Origin: Parietaria judaica
Lineage: Eukaryota > Streptophyta > Magnoliopsida > Rosales > Urticaceae
Direction: 5' to 3'
NCBI GenBank assembly: GCA_954871525.1
Contig: OX940862.1
Coordinates: 42,339,732 to 42,403,731, forward strand
Length of the DNA: 64,000 nt
Of this stretch, positions 33,080 through 44,703 are shown in pieces. Made by a program: the position numbers and the translations under genes. Position 1 is the stretch's first letter. Each line of letters starts with the position of its first letter. The notes beneath the pieces were generated by a model. The model had not been told where the DNA came from and made no database searches. It was given only the letters and a program-made list of their open reading frames with translations.

Positions 33080-35480
33080 TGTTGGAAGTCGGGGTTTGAT
33101 TCCCTACTTCATTACCACAAAAATTTAAATGACGATTCTTTTCAATATACCGGAGAAAATGTCTCCTAAGCCGAACCAGAAAAAGAGATCAGAAGCAGAA
33201 AACTCGCAAACCCTAGAGAGAGAAAGGGAAATGTCGAGTTTTTGCTCTGGGGAAGGTGTGAAAAATGTGTAGAATAAGCCTCCTATTTATAGGTCTCAGA
33301 CTGTAACAGAATTGGAGATTTTTCCTCCAAATTTTCGAATTCTAATAATTAAATTTAATTAATTATTTAAATCCAATGGTTCAGATTCAATCTCATCTAA
33401 ATTCAATGGATATATTTAATCAATGATTTAATTAAATGATAAATACATGATAAGATCAAAATATTTGATCTTATCATCATATTTATCAAATTCGAATTAT
33501 ATATATATATACATATAATAAAATTCGAATTATATGATGATTATCTAGATCCAATGGTCTAAAATAAATCTTAAACCAATCCAATGGATCAAATCAATTA
33601 GGGATAAAATCAAATACCCTAGGGTTTTAACAAAACCCTAATTCAAATTCTTATCCTCATTATATTCGAATATTATATAATATATAATATTAATTAATTT
33701 CTAATCCGACGGTAAAGATTAAATCTTAAAACCGATCCAACGGATATAATTAATTAATCAAATTCAAAATACATATGCTTGGTTACCAAGCTATAATTTT
33801 TGAATTACTATTAGGGTTAGAATCAATTATCTTAATCCAACGGTTGATTTTAAATCATAACCGATCCAATGGATTAAATTGATTTTAAGGATTAGCTAAA
33901 ATACCAAAACATTAGGTACTTATGCCGCAAATATGGAATGTCCAAAACACATCATTGGAATTAGCTAGGGTTTCATATATCAAAACCCTAATTCTAATTT
34001 TACACATGTAATATATATGAATATATATTTTATTTATTAATATAAATATATTAATTATTAATTATTAATAAGATATTAATAATTAAATCCAAATAATTAA
34101 ATTATATTAATAATTCCTGATCTCAATATCACACATTAAAATGTCACGGTGCCACACCATCATTTAAATTTGTTACAAGTGATTTAATTTCATAGTTTAT
34201 CGAACCGAGTCATAAACTTAGAAAATCCATAAATCACAAACCGTAAGTCGAAATGACTTGGTTCAAAAAGAAAAGTTGCTTAGAATTAAATTTAAAAGAA
34301 CAAGAATCTGATATAAATCTAAATTCTAACTTTCTTTTTATAAGTTAATTCCGTGTACCAAAATATGGTACTTTTGCCACGCTGACGATAAAACTATTTG
34401 ATGTCTGCCACAAACCTTTCAGTTTTAAATCAAGAAAAATGATTTAACAATATCCAGAATGTATTTTAATCACGTACGTATCATCCCTTACGGAGCTATC
34501 CTGGGGACCATGGACCCGTATCACTTAAGCTCCAACGAACTGCTAGTTTTTCGTCCAACCTCGAAGTGATTCCATTATACACCCGAGGCTGCATTCTTTA
34601 GTGATACGGTATATATTATTCCCTTTATACAATAGGGTTTCCATTGATACAATCAAATTCGGGTTATTTTTCTTTCACTTGATGATTCACACATGAGCAA
34701 GCGGTTTTTACCGTAATGCCTCTCATTGCATTTTCCTCCTTGACTCAGTCAGTAATATTATGAGAAACCCACTTATGGTTTCGATTCATAAATTGCGCAA
34801 GGGTACCTCTCACTTCTCACCACTGACAATGAAGGGAATCATCATGACTCTGAAGAGAGCTGTGTGATGCCCATGTCTATGATCAAGCTACCCTTACTAC
34901 TGACTATCATGTTCCCAAAATATTAGTGTTGGGAACAACGGTAATATCTTGTGTTCTTTAACGGTTAAATCAAAGAACAATCAAGCCATTAGGTCGGACT
35001 CAAGATCACTCAGGACTTAGAACTAATATCCATTTGATCATCTATTTGTGACTCAACTTCAAGTTATCAGTGACGGTCTTATATGATAAATTCTTGAGTT
35101 TAAGTCAGGTCCAGTCCAGTATGAAGACACTTCACACTTAATGCACTTCTGGTGAGTGTGACATATACACATAATCCAGAATAGGATTGTCACTTAGTCA
35201 CATTAATGACCTTACACGATTAATGAGCTCCCACCCAGCTAATCAGGTCACGAACGTTTTAAGTTCATTTATTATGATTGTTAATTCTTCCTCACATTGA
35301 CTCTGTTGTGATAATAATAACATAATTGCATCCTTTATGAACTAAGGAAACAAACATTATATTTTACTCTATTAGAAACTATTATAAGATTAACATAATA
35401 AGTACCATCTTTATTGAAGGACTTGTCATAATCTTTTAAAAAAGGATAAATATCATGTTTAAGAACACATATGTCCAACA
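33080..35480 (-). repeat. C2 3' LTR, with internal deletion
   Basis: 2,401 bp, TG...CA. It lacks several hundred bases present in C1: shortly after ATTACCAC near 33120 it jumps to TGACGATTCTTTTCAA. The right LTR has its own different gap near 52233. A TATA-like CTATTTATAGG lies near 33285. Confidence 0.88.
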
Positions 35481-35491
35481 ATCACCCACTT
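35481..35491 (-). promoter_or_regulatory. C2 polypurine tract
   Basis: The minus strand reads AAGTGGGTGAT against the LTR. C1 has AAGTGGGAGAT in the same place. Confidence 0.7.
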
Positions 35492-35497
35492 GTACTT

Positions 35498-37111
35498 AAA
35501 GAAGATGACCCATGTCTTTTACGCCCATATTCTCAAGATGCTTTCTGAATATTTTCTCTGGCAACGTCTTGGTGAATGGATCAACTATATTGTCCTCCGA
35601 AGCTATTTTCACAACCCGTACATCCCCACGACGTACTATCTCTCTAACGAGATGGTATTTTCGTTCTATATGTTTTCCTTGTTATGGTCTCTGGGCTCTT
35701 TAGAATTTGCCGCCGCGCCACTGTTGTCACAGTATAGCATTTGTGGCCCGTCTACATCTGGGACGACACTCAACTCCATGTAGAAATTCTTTAGCCATAT
35801 TGATTCCTTGGCTGCTTCACAGGAAGCCAAATATTCAGCTTCCATTGTGGAATCTGCGATACAAGATTGCTTTACGCTTCTCCAGAATATCGCTCCACCA
35901 GCAAGGGTGTACACTGCTCCTGACATCGACTTTCTCGCGTCCTTATCAGACATGAAGTCTGAATCAGTGTATCCTAGTGGATTCAGTTCTGATCTTGAAA
36001 ACACTAAAATATAGTATCTCGTTCTCCAAAGATACTTGAGAATGTTCTTCACTGCAGTCCAGTGAGCCATACCAGGGTTGGATTGGTATCTACTAACTAT
36101 TCCTACAGCGTAACAGATGTCTGGCCTAGTACACTGCATATCATACATCAGGCTTCTTACTGCTGAAGCATAGGGTATCTGCCTCATCTCATCTTGCTTT
36201 TCCAGAGAAGTGGGGCACTGTTTCCTGGTAAGAAACACTCCATGCCTGGTTGGTGAATTACCTCCCTTGGAGTTTGCCATTGCAAAACGTTCAAGCACCT
36301 TATCAATGTAAGCTGCTTGCGATAAGGCTAGAAGCCTGTTGTTGCGATCCCTAAAGATACAAATCCCAAAAACATAACTGGCTTATCCCATGTCCTTCAT
36401 CTGGAATTGCGTAGATAGCCACGCTTTCACGTCTGATAATCATTTCACACTGTTTCCAATAAGAAGAATATCGTCGACGTACAGAACAAGAAAAATTTCC
36501 ACGGACTCGTCATTGAGTTTATAAATGCAGGCTTCAGTGACGTTCTGAATGAATCCATGGGTCTTGATAGTTTCATCAAACCTTAGATTCCAGGATCTGG
36601 AAGCTTGCTTCAATCCATTGATGGACTTGAGTAATCTGCAAACTTTCCTCTGTTGAGTCTGTTGCACGAACCCTTCTGATTGGTCCATATAGATGTTCTC
36701 GTCAATGTACCCGTTCAGGAATGCGGTTTTGACGTCCATTTGCCAAATCTCGTAATTGAGACTAAAGGCTATGGCCATGAGAATCCGAATGGACTTATAC
36801 GTAGCGAATGGAGCGAAGGTCTCATCGAAATCAATACCTTCTCTCTGGGTAAAACCCTTTGCCACTAGTCTAGCCTTGAAGGTTTCAACCTTCCCGTCCA
36901 CTCCTCTCTTCCTCTTGTATACCCACTTATTCCCAATGGTTTTGAAACCATCACGTAAGTCTACAAGTTCCCAGACTTCATTAGAATCCATCGGTTCTAT
37001 TTCTTGGTTCATGGCTTCCTGCCATTCTCCCTTATCAGGATCCTCCATAGCTTCCTTGTAGCTTGTGGTATCTTCAACACTAGTGTTTGTAACAGCTAGG
37101 TGAAATACCAA
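35498..37111 (-). pseudogene. C2 RT-RNase H, broken
   Basis: A 223-codon frame (37111-36440) carries Copia RT motifs: FKARLVAKGFTQREG, WQMDVKTAFLNG, LKQASRSWN and the catalytic YVDDILLIGN. It ends at a TGA where C1 reads lysine. A second TAA follows MKDMG near 36380. The 210-codon frame 36298-35666 carries the connection and RNase H: YASAVRSLMY, YTDSDFMSD and DSTMEAEYLASCEA. A frameshift near 35666 separates the last part, which ends KDMGHLL and a stop. Protease and integrase are missing. Confidence 0.88.
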
Positions 37112-38399
37112 CTAGGTTTACTCGTAGTGTTTAATCGTTCAAAAGAACCTCCCACTACGTCTGAGTATTCCTTGAGCTTCTAATGAGACTAAAACTGTGA
37201 TTACTCGTAGTGTTGTTAATATTAATTAACCTCCCACTACGTCTGAGTATCACTTGGTTCTGATTTGGAACTGTGGTTTCTGCACTCTTTTATGACAACA
37301 GACACTGTTGGCAATTCCTTTTTCACGAGGGACAATCTTTAGGTTCATTCTCTATTAATCATCATGATTAAAAGTGATATCTTATAAAGTAACATGTCAC
37401 TTATTTATTCTCATATGGATATTGCAAATAATTCAAACAAAATTACTTATCATATTGATAAAGAATTATTCCTTGCAACAAACATATAGTAAAATAATAA
37501 ATTTGAGGTCTTATAAAAGCAAAAATTATGAATAACAATAAAACTAAATCAAAATTAAACTTAAAGCAAGTTTCCTTCTTCGAGACACTCGGATACTACT
37601 CACTATCGTTTGGAACTGAGCTCCCATCAGAAGAACTCCCACCACCTGAAAAAGAAAAAAGAAAAATATTAGAATTTTAATCTATGGATCTGAGAAAAAT
37701 CTCTCCAATAAAAAACTAATACTGGGGTTAACAAAAGAGACATTACCTCTCCAAGCCCGTAAGCATACTCGGCACACTGTATGCCCATTTGCTCTTCATT
37801 TAAGCCAGCATTCAATGCATAGAGCTCAATGTGCGTTTTTCATCTTAGCAGAAGCCACTTCTGCAGTAAAAACAATTGCAATGTTCAGAATTTTAATCTA
37901 TGGATCTGAGATGTAATCTCATCCAATAAAATCTAGCGTATTAATCAGAAAAAGTTTTACCCTTTGGTGATTTGAGGTGTAGGCGGCATTTAATTTGCCC
38001 CTTCATTCTCCTTCTTGTTCCACACTAGAAACACATTGCCGACAAACTAACTTTTCTTTCCTTTCTTCTAGGTTCGGCTTTTGATTCAGTCTTCCTCTTG
38101 TTATCTTTTGCAATTCCTCATTGACAAGTCCTGTTACTTAACTCACTTTCCTTAATAGTCTTTCAATTTCCTTATGAGACGTCTTGAGCATAACATCCTT
38201 GTAAGCCTGACTTTTGAGATGATATTGGTCAAGATAGTGAGCAAGAAGATTATACCCACTATCATATTTTAATCATTCATCATCTTTCTCAAAAATCGTT
38301 AATGGCTCCACAGATTCTTGCTCAAGAGGTGAATAAGAGTTAACAGACTCTTGATCATTATCAGGTATATTGATCGGATCATACATATTAACTAGCATT
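37112..38399 (-). other. C2 internal segment unrelated to C1, with exon-like pieces
   Basis: Where C1 has protease and integrase, C2 has about 1.2 kb with no match to them. On the minus strand it starts near 38397 with ATG and a frame MLVNMYDPINIPDNDQES, then decayed coding-like text (AHYLDQYHLKSQAYKDV, KTSHKEIERLLRK). Two exon-like blocks follow with acceptor and donor-like edges (TTACTGCAG ... GGAGAG/GTAATG; TTTTTCAG/GTGGTGGG). The intron-like stretches share AATTTTAATCTATGGATCTGAGA (37674-37696 and 37890-37912). I do not recognise the source gene. Confidence 0.5.
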
Positions 38400-39214
38400 G
38401 AAAAAGAAACTTATTAAACTTTATTATAGGTAGAATTTTTTAGGTAAAATTATTGGTTCGAAATAGTTACATGATGCAAACATGTTCTTGGGAAAACGTT
38501 AATTAAACTCTTTAACTATTTCGTGATAATTTAACCAACTGTACACGTCGTTGCAGTCCTTAGTGGCGTAGTCACTCCAGGGTGACTCGCGGTATCAACC
38601 GTGTAGTTTGGTTAAACTAAGTTTTAGTCATAAACTTAATTAATACTCAAATCAGGAACCACCGAGTTCCCTATGATTATTAACTATCACCATAGACGGT
38701 CGGGAAGCACCAACTTCCGTGCAAGCTTAACCCATTATTTCTGGTTCTCGGGATCCTCTTGGAAACGTCATCCTTAAGGAATGGTCACTCTAGGGTGACT
38801 CGCGGTCCATTTTCAAGATTCCTCCGTCACCATATTCTTTTGGAACTATCACGGTGTCAAACCTTCCACAAGCACATCTTCCTTAGGGAATGGACACACT
38901 AGGGTGACTCAAGGAGGTGTGGTTAGCAGACCTTGTGACAGTAATAATGGAGACGTTTTTGCATTTATTCTATACTTGCCATTGTTTTATCAAATAACGT
39001 TTTGAATAACGAAGTTATTTAAAACTTATTATAAACTTTCTATTAATGAGTCATTAAAAGTTTATATTTCGGCTATATTTAATACAACACGTAATTTCTT
39101 AAATTAGCCTTTATAGTATTGATTACTTCGTTAGTAGTGATAGGTAAATCCGTACGCTCTCCAGGTAGATGGGAGGGGTCCTAACCGGTCACCCAATGGA
39201 TGGTGAACCGGCCC
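38400..39214 (-). other. C2 leader, part 2
   Basis: Matches the C1 leader (about 57812-58623) in reverse complement. It includes the three AGGGTGACTC repeats near 38580, 38795 and 38900. G2 lies upstream of it. No gag frame. Confidence 0.75.
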
Positions 39215-40073
39215 TGTTGACGTGGTTTCCCACCTCAATCAGTCAAGTGTGACTTGTGAGCGTATGATATTTTTGGATGAAATAACTTGGTGGAATTCGA
39301 TCTCTCGCGTTGCAAGCTCACGATTCACTCACGATATATATATATATACGTATATAAGCGATATAAATAAGACGAGGGATTTTTTATAGAGGTTCGTCCC
39401 AAAGCGGTAGTTGACTACTTCCTCTGTTAGTTTATTGCGACAATGAACATAGACGGATAGCTACAGGCAGCTAGATCACGTCTGAGAATAGAAAGGAATG
39501 AAGAAGGAGAGAAAGAATACAATAAGATCTCAAAAAGACAAGAATGCCGGGTAGAATCTCTTCAGTGTATTCTCTCGAGGTTGTAAGTATGCGTGTGTAT
39601 TGATCTGAGCTTGAGCTTTGGCATTTATAGGCTTCAATTCTTCCCGTTGAACTTTCCAGGAATCGAGGGGTCTTCACTCCGTGCTGACCGGGTTGAATGG
39701 ACGATCTGGCTACACGTGTCCCATGACTTCGTTCTCGTCGTCGTGTTTGAATTATGCCCGTTAGAGACTTGACTCTGTGCTCATGGTCTTCCGTCTGAGT
39801 TTGAAATATGATGCCGGGTAGAGAATATGACGACTCTACCCTCGTCTTTCTGGGCTGATGTCGAATGGATTTGGGCCTTAGAACTCATTGGGCCGAGTAG
39901 CCTGTATCCGTAGGTTCTTGGTCTGATTGAGAATCTCTTTGGGCTTCTCAAATGGGCTTTTACGAATACCAGTTTACTTCTTTAAAGCCTTTTATCATGG
40001 TTTGTAAATTTAATTAATTCACGACCTTAGCACTTTATGCCATATTAAATAATGACGAATTTGTACATCAACA
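39215..40073 (-). repeat. G2 3' LTR
   Basis: 859 bp, same termini as the G1 LTR but visibly a different subfamily (for example GAAATAACTTGG against GAAGCAATTTGG). The minus-strand TATA box TATAAATGCC lies near 39620. Confidence 0.92.
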
Positions 40074-40088
40074 GTTAGCCCCCTACTA
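40074..40088 (-). promoter_or_regulatory. G2 polypurine tract
   Basis: TAGTAGGGGGCTAAC on the minus strand next to the 3' LTR, identical to G1. Confidence 0.8.
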
Positions 40089-40469
40089 TAAAAAATACGA
40101 AGTAAATTTTATAGTATTTAATCGATGAAATCATGTAAAATTCGTGCCGGATAGGATTAATTAAATTTGTGACTTTTACCGCAAATCTGCATGATCCGGG
40201 CAGGATTTTGGATAATTTCGAGATCAGATGGACGGATAGGGTCTTGAAGCTGTAACCGTCGCTTCGAATTTTGGGCGGGAACAGTTACAACATATGTCCC
40301 GGTGTCGTGCTGACGTGTCGTGCGGAGTTCGAAGAGAATAAACTCTTCACATTCTCTTGACGCAGCTGTCGTGCTGACGTGTCGCCGGATAGCTCGCTGA
40401 TTTCAACCGTAGGATGAGGTTTGTTGCGTTTTTCGAGGAAACCCTAACCGTAGGATCAGCGACAATTTT

Positions 40470-40485
40470 CGAGTATAAATACTCG
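40470..40485 (+). promoter_or_regulatory. TATA box of the antisense gene, in a palindrome
   Basis: TATAAATA at 40474-40481 sits inside CGAGTATAAATACTCG, with 7-bp arms around a 2-bp centre. It lies 400 bp upstream of the antisense ATG and faces it. The repeated phrase AACCGTAGGAT precedes it (about 40407 and 40447). G1 has lost this region. Confidence 0.6.
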
Positions 40486-41442
40486 AGTGATTCGCATTAA
40501 ATGGGCACGTCTCTTCAGCTTCAGCCCGTCGCACGTCTTTCGAAGGTAACCTCTTTCTCTTTCCTCTATATATACTCTGTGTGGCATTCGAATACCATTT
40601 TCGAATTTTTAGAGAGAGAAAAGCTTTGAGTTTTAGAGAGATAAACTCTGCGAATCGCCATCGGAGGTGCTCTGAGGTCTGTCTTCGTGTCTATAGATCC
40701 AGGTTCTTCCTTTCTACTTTGTTATTTTCTCTGTGAGTCTTTTTGAAGGTTGTTCTAGGTTTCTAGACATCGCTTTTTCGGTTTTCTTGAATCTCTGTAC
40801 TTTCTAGTTTCTGGGTAGCCCTTTCTGGGTTTTTGTGCGCGTCTAGATTCCTTTCGGTTTTTTCTAAAATACTCATATAAAATGGGCCCTAAAAATACGA
40901 TTTCGAAATGGCAGACGGAGTTTCTGACTACAGATTCTCCTAAGTCAGTTCTAACACCTAAAGATATGGTTAGGATCCGGGTAGAATATAAGATTCCCTT
41001 ATCGATAGAGCTTAGATTGCCGGGTCCGGAAGAACATGCCGACGAGCAGAACTTGGACGGCTGGATTTGTGTATATCAGAGGTTTTTTGAGTCCGTGGGG
41101 CTTAGATTTCCTATTCCTGAGCTCATCCTAAGGTATCTTAGTTACCTAGGGGTTTCTATCGGGCAGCTTAGCCTGAATTCTATCCGGATCTTGATGGCTT
41201 TGCTCGTCCGGTCCCACGATTGTTTGTACTCACTTACAATCTGGGATCTGTTGACGGGTTTGGTCATCAAGGCCAACAGTCAAGCTAAGGGTAGGTTTTT
41301 CCTATCTGTCAAGGAAGGGGAGATCATAACCGGTCTTCCCAAGAAGGAGAGTGCTTGGACCCACAAGTATTTCTTCTTCATGGCCGGTCAGGAAACGCTC
41401 GGTTCTGGCCGGGCTATAGGAATGAATGGGTCCACGAGATAG

Positions 41443-41526
41443 GTAAGATTCTGGGTTGGGTTTCCTAATTTTTCTTACTCGGCTGTTCTTGTGTGTTTGC
41501 TAATTTCATGTCTTCATCTTATGCAG
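41443..41526 (+). other. Antisense gene intron 1
   Basis: GTAAGATT...CTTATGCAG, 84 bp. It joins GAG-ATA-G to TC-GAG-GAC in frame, giving I-V-E-D, provided the frame used just upstream is the shifted one (reading ARFWPGYRNEWVHEI). Confidence 0.6.
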
Positions 41527-41688
41527 TCGAGGACCCTAAGAAGCCTAAGTCTCGTCCGATCACAGAAGAGTGGAAGGCTTTGAAGAGGAGGCTTTTTCCT
41601 TCTGGTCCGGAGCTGTGGTCGAACTTCACGAGGGAGAGGTTTTAAGCTGCCGGGCTTTGGGCTGAGCCTGACGAGGAAGAATTTCCGG

Positions 41689-41771
41689 GTACAATTTCTG
41701 AATCTGTCTTTTTGGCTTTGTTTCGTATTTATCTATTTTATTTTTTCTAAGTGTGGATTTTTGACGTGTAG
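41689..41771 (+). other. Antisense gene intron 2
   Basis: GTACAATT...GACGTGTAG, 83 bp. It joins TTT-CCG-G to AG-GAT-ATG in frame. Its last ~50 bases resemble intron 3. Confidence 0.65.
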
Positions 41772-42586
41772 AGGATATGGACGCTCTACGCCCGAAGGGA
41801 CAGAGTCTTCGCCAGAGGCGGAGACAGGAGGGTCAGACCGGAGGTTCGGCCTCCGCCGGAGCTGCTCGTCAGGAGACGGGTAGGCGGATTGAGGAGAGAG
41901 GATCTGGCGTGTCTGCGCCGGCTAAGGATGCTCGTCAGGAGACGAGTAGGAGGAACGGTGAGACTCCTGCTCGGGAGTCTCTTGCTGAGGTCGCCCCTGG
42001 GGCGACCAAGAAGAAGGATGTCGTCGAACTTTCCGACGACGGGGAGAGCACCCCGGAGGTTACGCCTTTGGCGAAGCCTTCGGAGAGGGAGACTGTCCCT
42101 CCTTCTGCTCCTGCTCGTCCTTCCAAGGGCGTGATCCGTCCCTCTCTGGACGGAGTTATCCCGAGGACAGGCTCAGAGGTGGCCGCGAAGAGGCCGCACG
42201 AAGGAGGGGACTCCGGGGTCCGGAAGAAGGCAAAGGGGGATTCGGCCCCGAAGGAGGTGGCGAGGAGGGACGTGGTCCCGAAAGGAGGTGCGAGGGCTTT
42301 GGAGAAAGGCAAGGGGGTTGCTCGGGAGAGCGAGCGCCCGAAGGAGGCCTCCCGAGGTGAGGCGAGGGAGACGGGGTTGATTCCCCCGGTGGTTGAGGGG
42401 CAGATTAGGGAGAAGATGGTCTCCTGGAAGGCGGGGTGCACTTGGATGGGGGACAAGGGTCTCCACAAGGCGCCTAAGGTGGCGGCCGGTCTTCTCCGGC
42501 AGATTACGAACGGTGGGGTCGGCAGGGTCCCCAGGAGTATTGCCGAGAAGAGGCCGTACAAGGATGTGGCTGCGGCTACAACTCTG

Positions 42587-42662
42587 GTAAGCATTGCCGG
42601 CCTTAGGTTTGGGTTTCTATTTATTCCTTAATTTTTTCTAACTTTGGTTTTTGGACGTGTAG
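42587..42662 (+). other. Antisense gene intron 3
   Basis: GTAAGCAT...GACGTGTAG, 76 bp, phase 0 between ACT-CTG and CTC-GTC. The 3' part is similar to intron 2 (TTTTTTCTAA-TGG-TTTTT-GACGTGTAG pattern). Confidence 0.65.
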
Positions 42663-44216
42663 CTCGTCGCCTCTATCAACGACATGGTCCTCGATTATGA
42701 GGACCAATTATATGAGGCTAGAGAGGGCGCGCAAGCTTTCGAGCAGCTTGCGTTGAAGGAGAGGGAGTTGGCTAATGCCGTGGAGGGCATCCGGGTGAAG
42801 GCGGAGCAGATCGTCGTTATGGGCAGAAAGGTCGCCGCCTGTGATGCCAGGATCAAGGGGCTTGGGAATACGGTTGTCGATCTCCGGGAGAAGCTGACAA
42901 ACGCTACCCGGGCGATTGAGGAGGCTCAGGGTGCGAGCGAGGCGGCCGCCAGGCAGATGCTAGCTTCTGACGCGGCCAAAGGACGGGCTGAGGAGTTGGC
43001 CAAGAAGAAGGAGGAAGAGGCCTTGGCCTTGAAAGAGGACGTGCAGCGCCTTGCTGCTGAGCTGGCTGAAGCCCGGCAACGATCTGCTGACCGCGAGGCC
43101 GAGAAGAAAGCTGTCCGTGGCTGATACCGCCGAAAGGTGGAGGAAAGGGACGCGCTAATCGTGTGGTACAAAGGTACGGCCGCTGACAATAGTTTCTTGG
43201 ATCAAGCCGAAGGTTGCCTTGAGCTGATCCAAGACATCATTGACGGCAATGTCCAAGATTTCAAGGCCGAGAAGAAGGTCCTAGAAGGCAACGCTGCTCG
43301 CTACCAAGCTCTCTTGGATGCGGTTCCGGCACCGCTGATAGGGTCTCCGGCTCTGTCTCCAGAAGCCGAGCTGACCGGTGTTCCTCTTGTAGATCTGAGC
43401 CTTCGGTCTGAGCAATCATCCGACAAGGAGTCCGCCTCCGAAGATCCCGCCATCGAGCCCGTTGTTGAAGATCCTGTGGCCGGGGAGACCATCGTCGATG
43501 AGCCCACCTTGCCCGCCATCGCTGATACCGAGGAGGTGGTCCTCGAAGAGCCGACCCTGAACGAGCCCGTTGTTGCCGAGGAGACCGTAGCTGAGGAGAT
43601 CGCCCTTGAAGAGCCGATCCTGGACGAGCCCGCCGTTGCCGAGGAGACTGCCGCCGAGGAGCCGACCGAGCATGGAGGCCAAGCCGGCGAAGGAGAAGGA
43701 GAAGAGAAGGAGGAGGAGGACCGAGAGGTCGTGGGGGTACCCGGGGTCGACACATAGAGTGTCCCCCATTTTTTTTTGTTTTTCAATTAATAAGGCCTAA
43801 GGCCAAAACAATTTCTATGGGCAAGTCTACGGCGACTTGAACCCTTTTTTTTTGTAAAGTTTGGATATGCCCGTGGTTAGGGCCTTTGCTATTTTTATTC
43901 TATGCTATGCTCGCAATTTCTTGCCATACTCTACTCGTCTTTGTTTCTAAGTTATTTTCCTAATCGTACTTTTCTATATTTGCTTTCCTATTTGAGGTTC
44001 CGAATCGTTCGTATACTCGGATGAATAACAAAAAGATCGAAGGTTTGAAATTTGCTAAGTATGAGAAATGTACGGGTACCTTTTGTCGTTGTGCTCCTTT
44101 GATACTTATCGCCTAGTCTGTCCTGTTCGTTCTTCGTAATATCCCGCAGGTTGTGCTTTCTGAAAAACACATTTGTAAAAGCCAGACGTATGTTGTTACA
44201 TATTTTTTCAAGAGGA

Positions 44217-44470
44217 TTAGGCTTGTCGCCTTAAGGGACGGGTTGGATGCCCGGTTAGGTTTATTAACCATTGTGGTGGGTTTGTTACCCGGATAGGCTT
44301 GTTGCCTTATGCGACGGGTTGGTTACCCGGATAGGCTTGTTGCCTTATGCAATGGGTTTGTTACCCGGGTAGGTTTGTTACCTTATGTGGGGGGTCTGTT
44401 ACCCGGATAGGTTTGTTACCTTATGTGATGGGTCTGTTACCCGGGTAGGCTTGTTACCTTATGTGGGAGT
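44217..44470. repeat. 38-bp tandem repeat in G2 UTR, 6-7 units
   Basis: Units of GGGTNTGTTACCCGG(G/A)TAGG(T/C)TTGTT(A/G)CCTTATG, with the first units more diverged (GGATGCCCGGTTAGG). It corresponds to 5707-5897 in G1, which has about five units. The surrounding 43758-44703 is noncoding element DNA between the two convergent genes. Confidence 0.85.
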
Positions 44471-44703
44471 TTCGGAACATGTTTTCCTTTCAGGCCGGCT
44501 CTATTGAGTCTTGCGATTCGTAGTTCCCGGGCCTGTTTGGTTTTGGGTTTGGATTGAGACTGCGCCCATTGTTTAGGATGGGCTGCCTACGTACCCCAAA
44601 TTTGGGGATCAAGTCATTACGTAGTTCAGGGGAGACCGGGTAGGTCGGGTTAGGCGTAGTATTTCCTTAAGTGCATGGCATTCCAGCTGCGGAGGACTCT
44701 TGT

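Larger units (their letters stand above)
40882..43757 (+). pseudogene. Antisense gene of G2: Transposase_28-like domain, coiled coil, acidic tail
   Basis: Four exons on the strand opposite gag-pol: 40882-41442, 41527-41688, 41772-42586 and 42663-43757. Introns are 84, 83 and 76 bp, all GT-AG, with frames that join. Exon 1 matches the plant putative gypsy-type transposon domain (Transposase_28): RFPIPELILRYLSYLG and IGQLSLNSIRILMALL. Exon 3 is basic with a likely nuclear signal (GVRKKAKG). Exon 4 is a long coiled coil (about 42684-43110), then an acidic tail with repeated LEEP/LDEP blocks ending VGVPGVDT. The ATG context AAAATGG is good. Lesions: a frameshift near 41390, TAA at 41643 and TGA at 43122. 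Antisense ORFs are known in Tat elements; their role is unknown. Confidence 0.75.

Noticed and set aside
41935..42594. 219-codon minus-strand frame opposite antisense exon 3
   Set aside because: GC-rich shadow; the plus frame is supported by splice joints on both sides.
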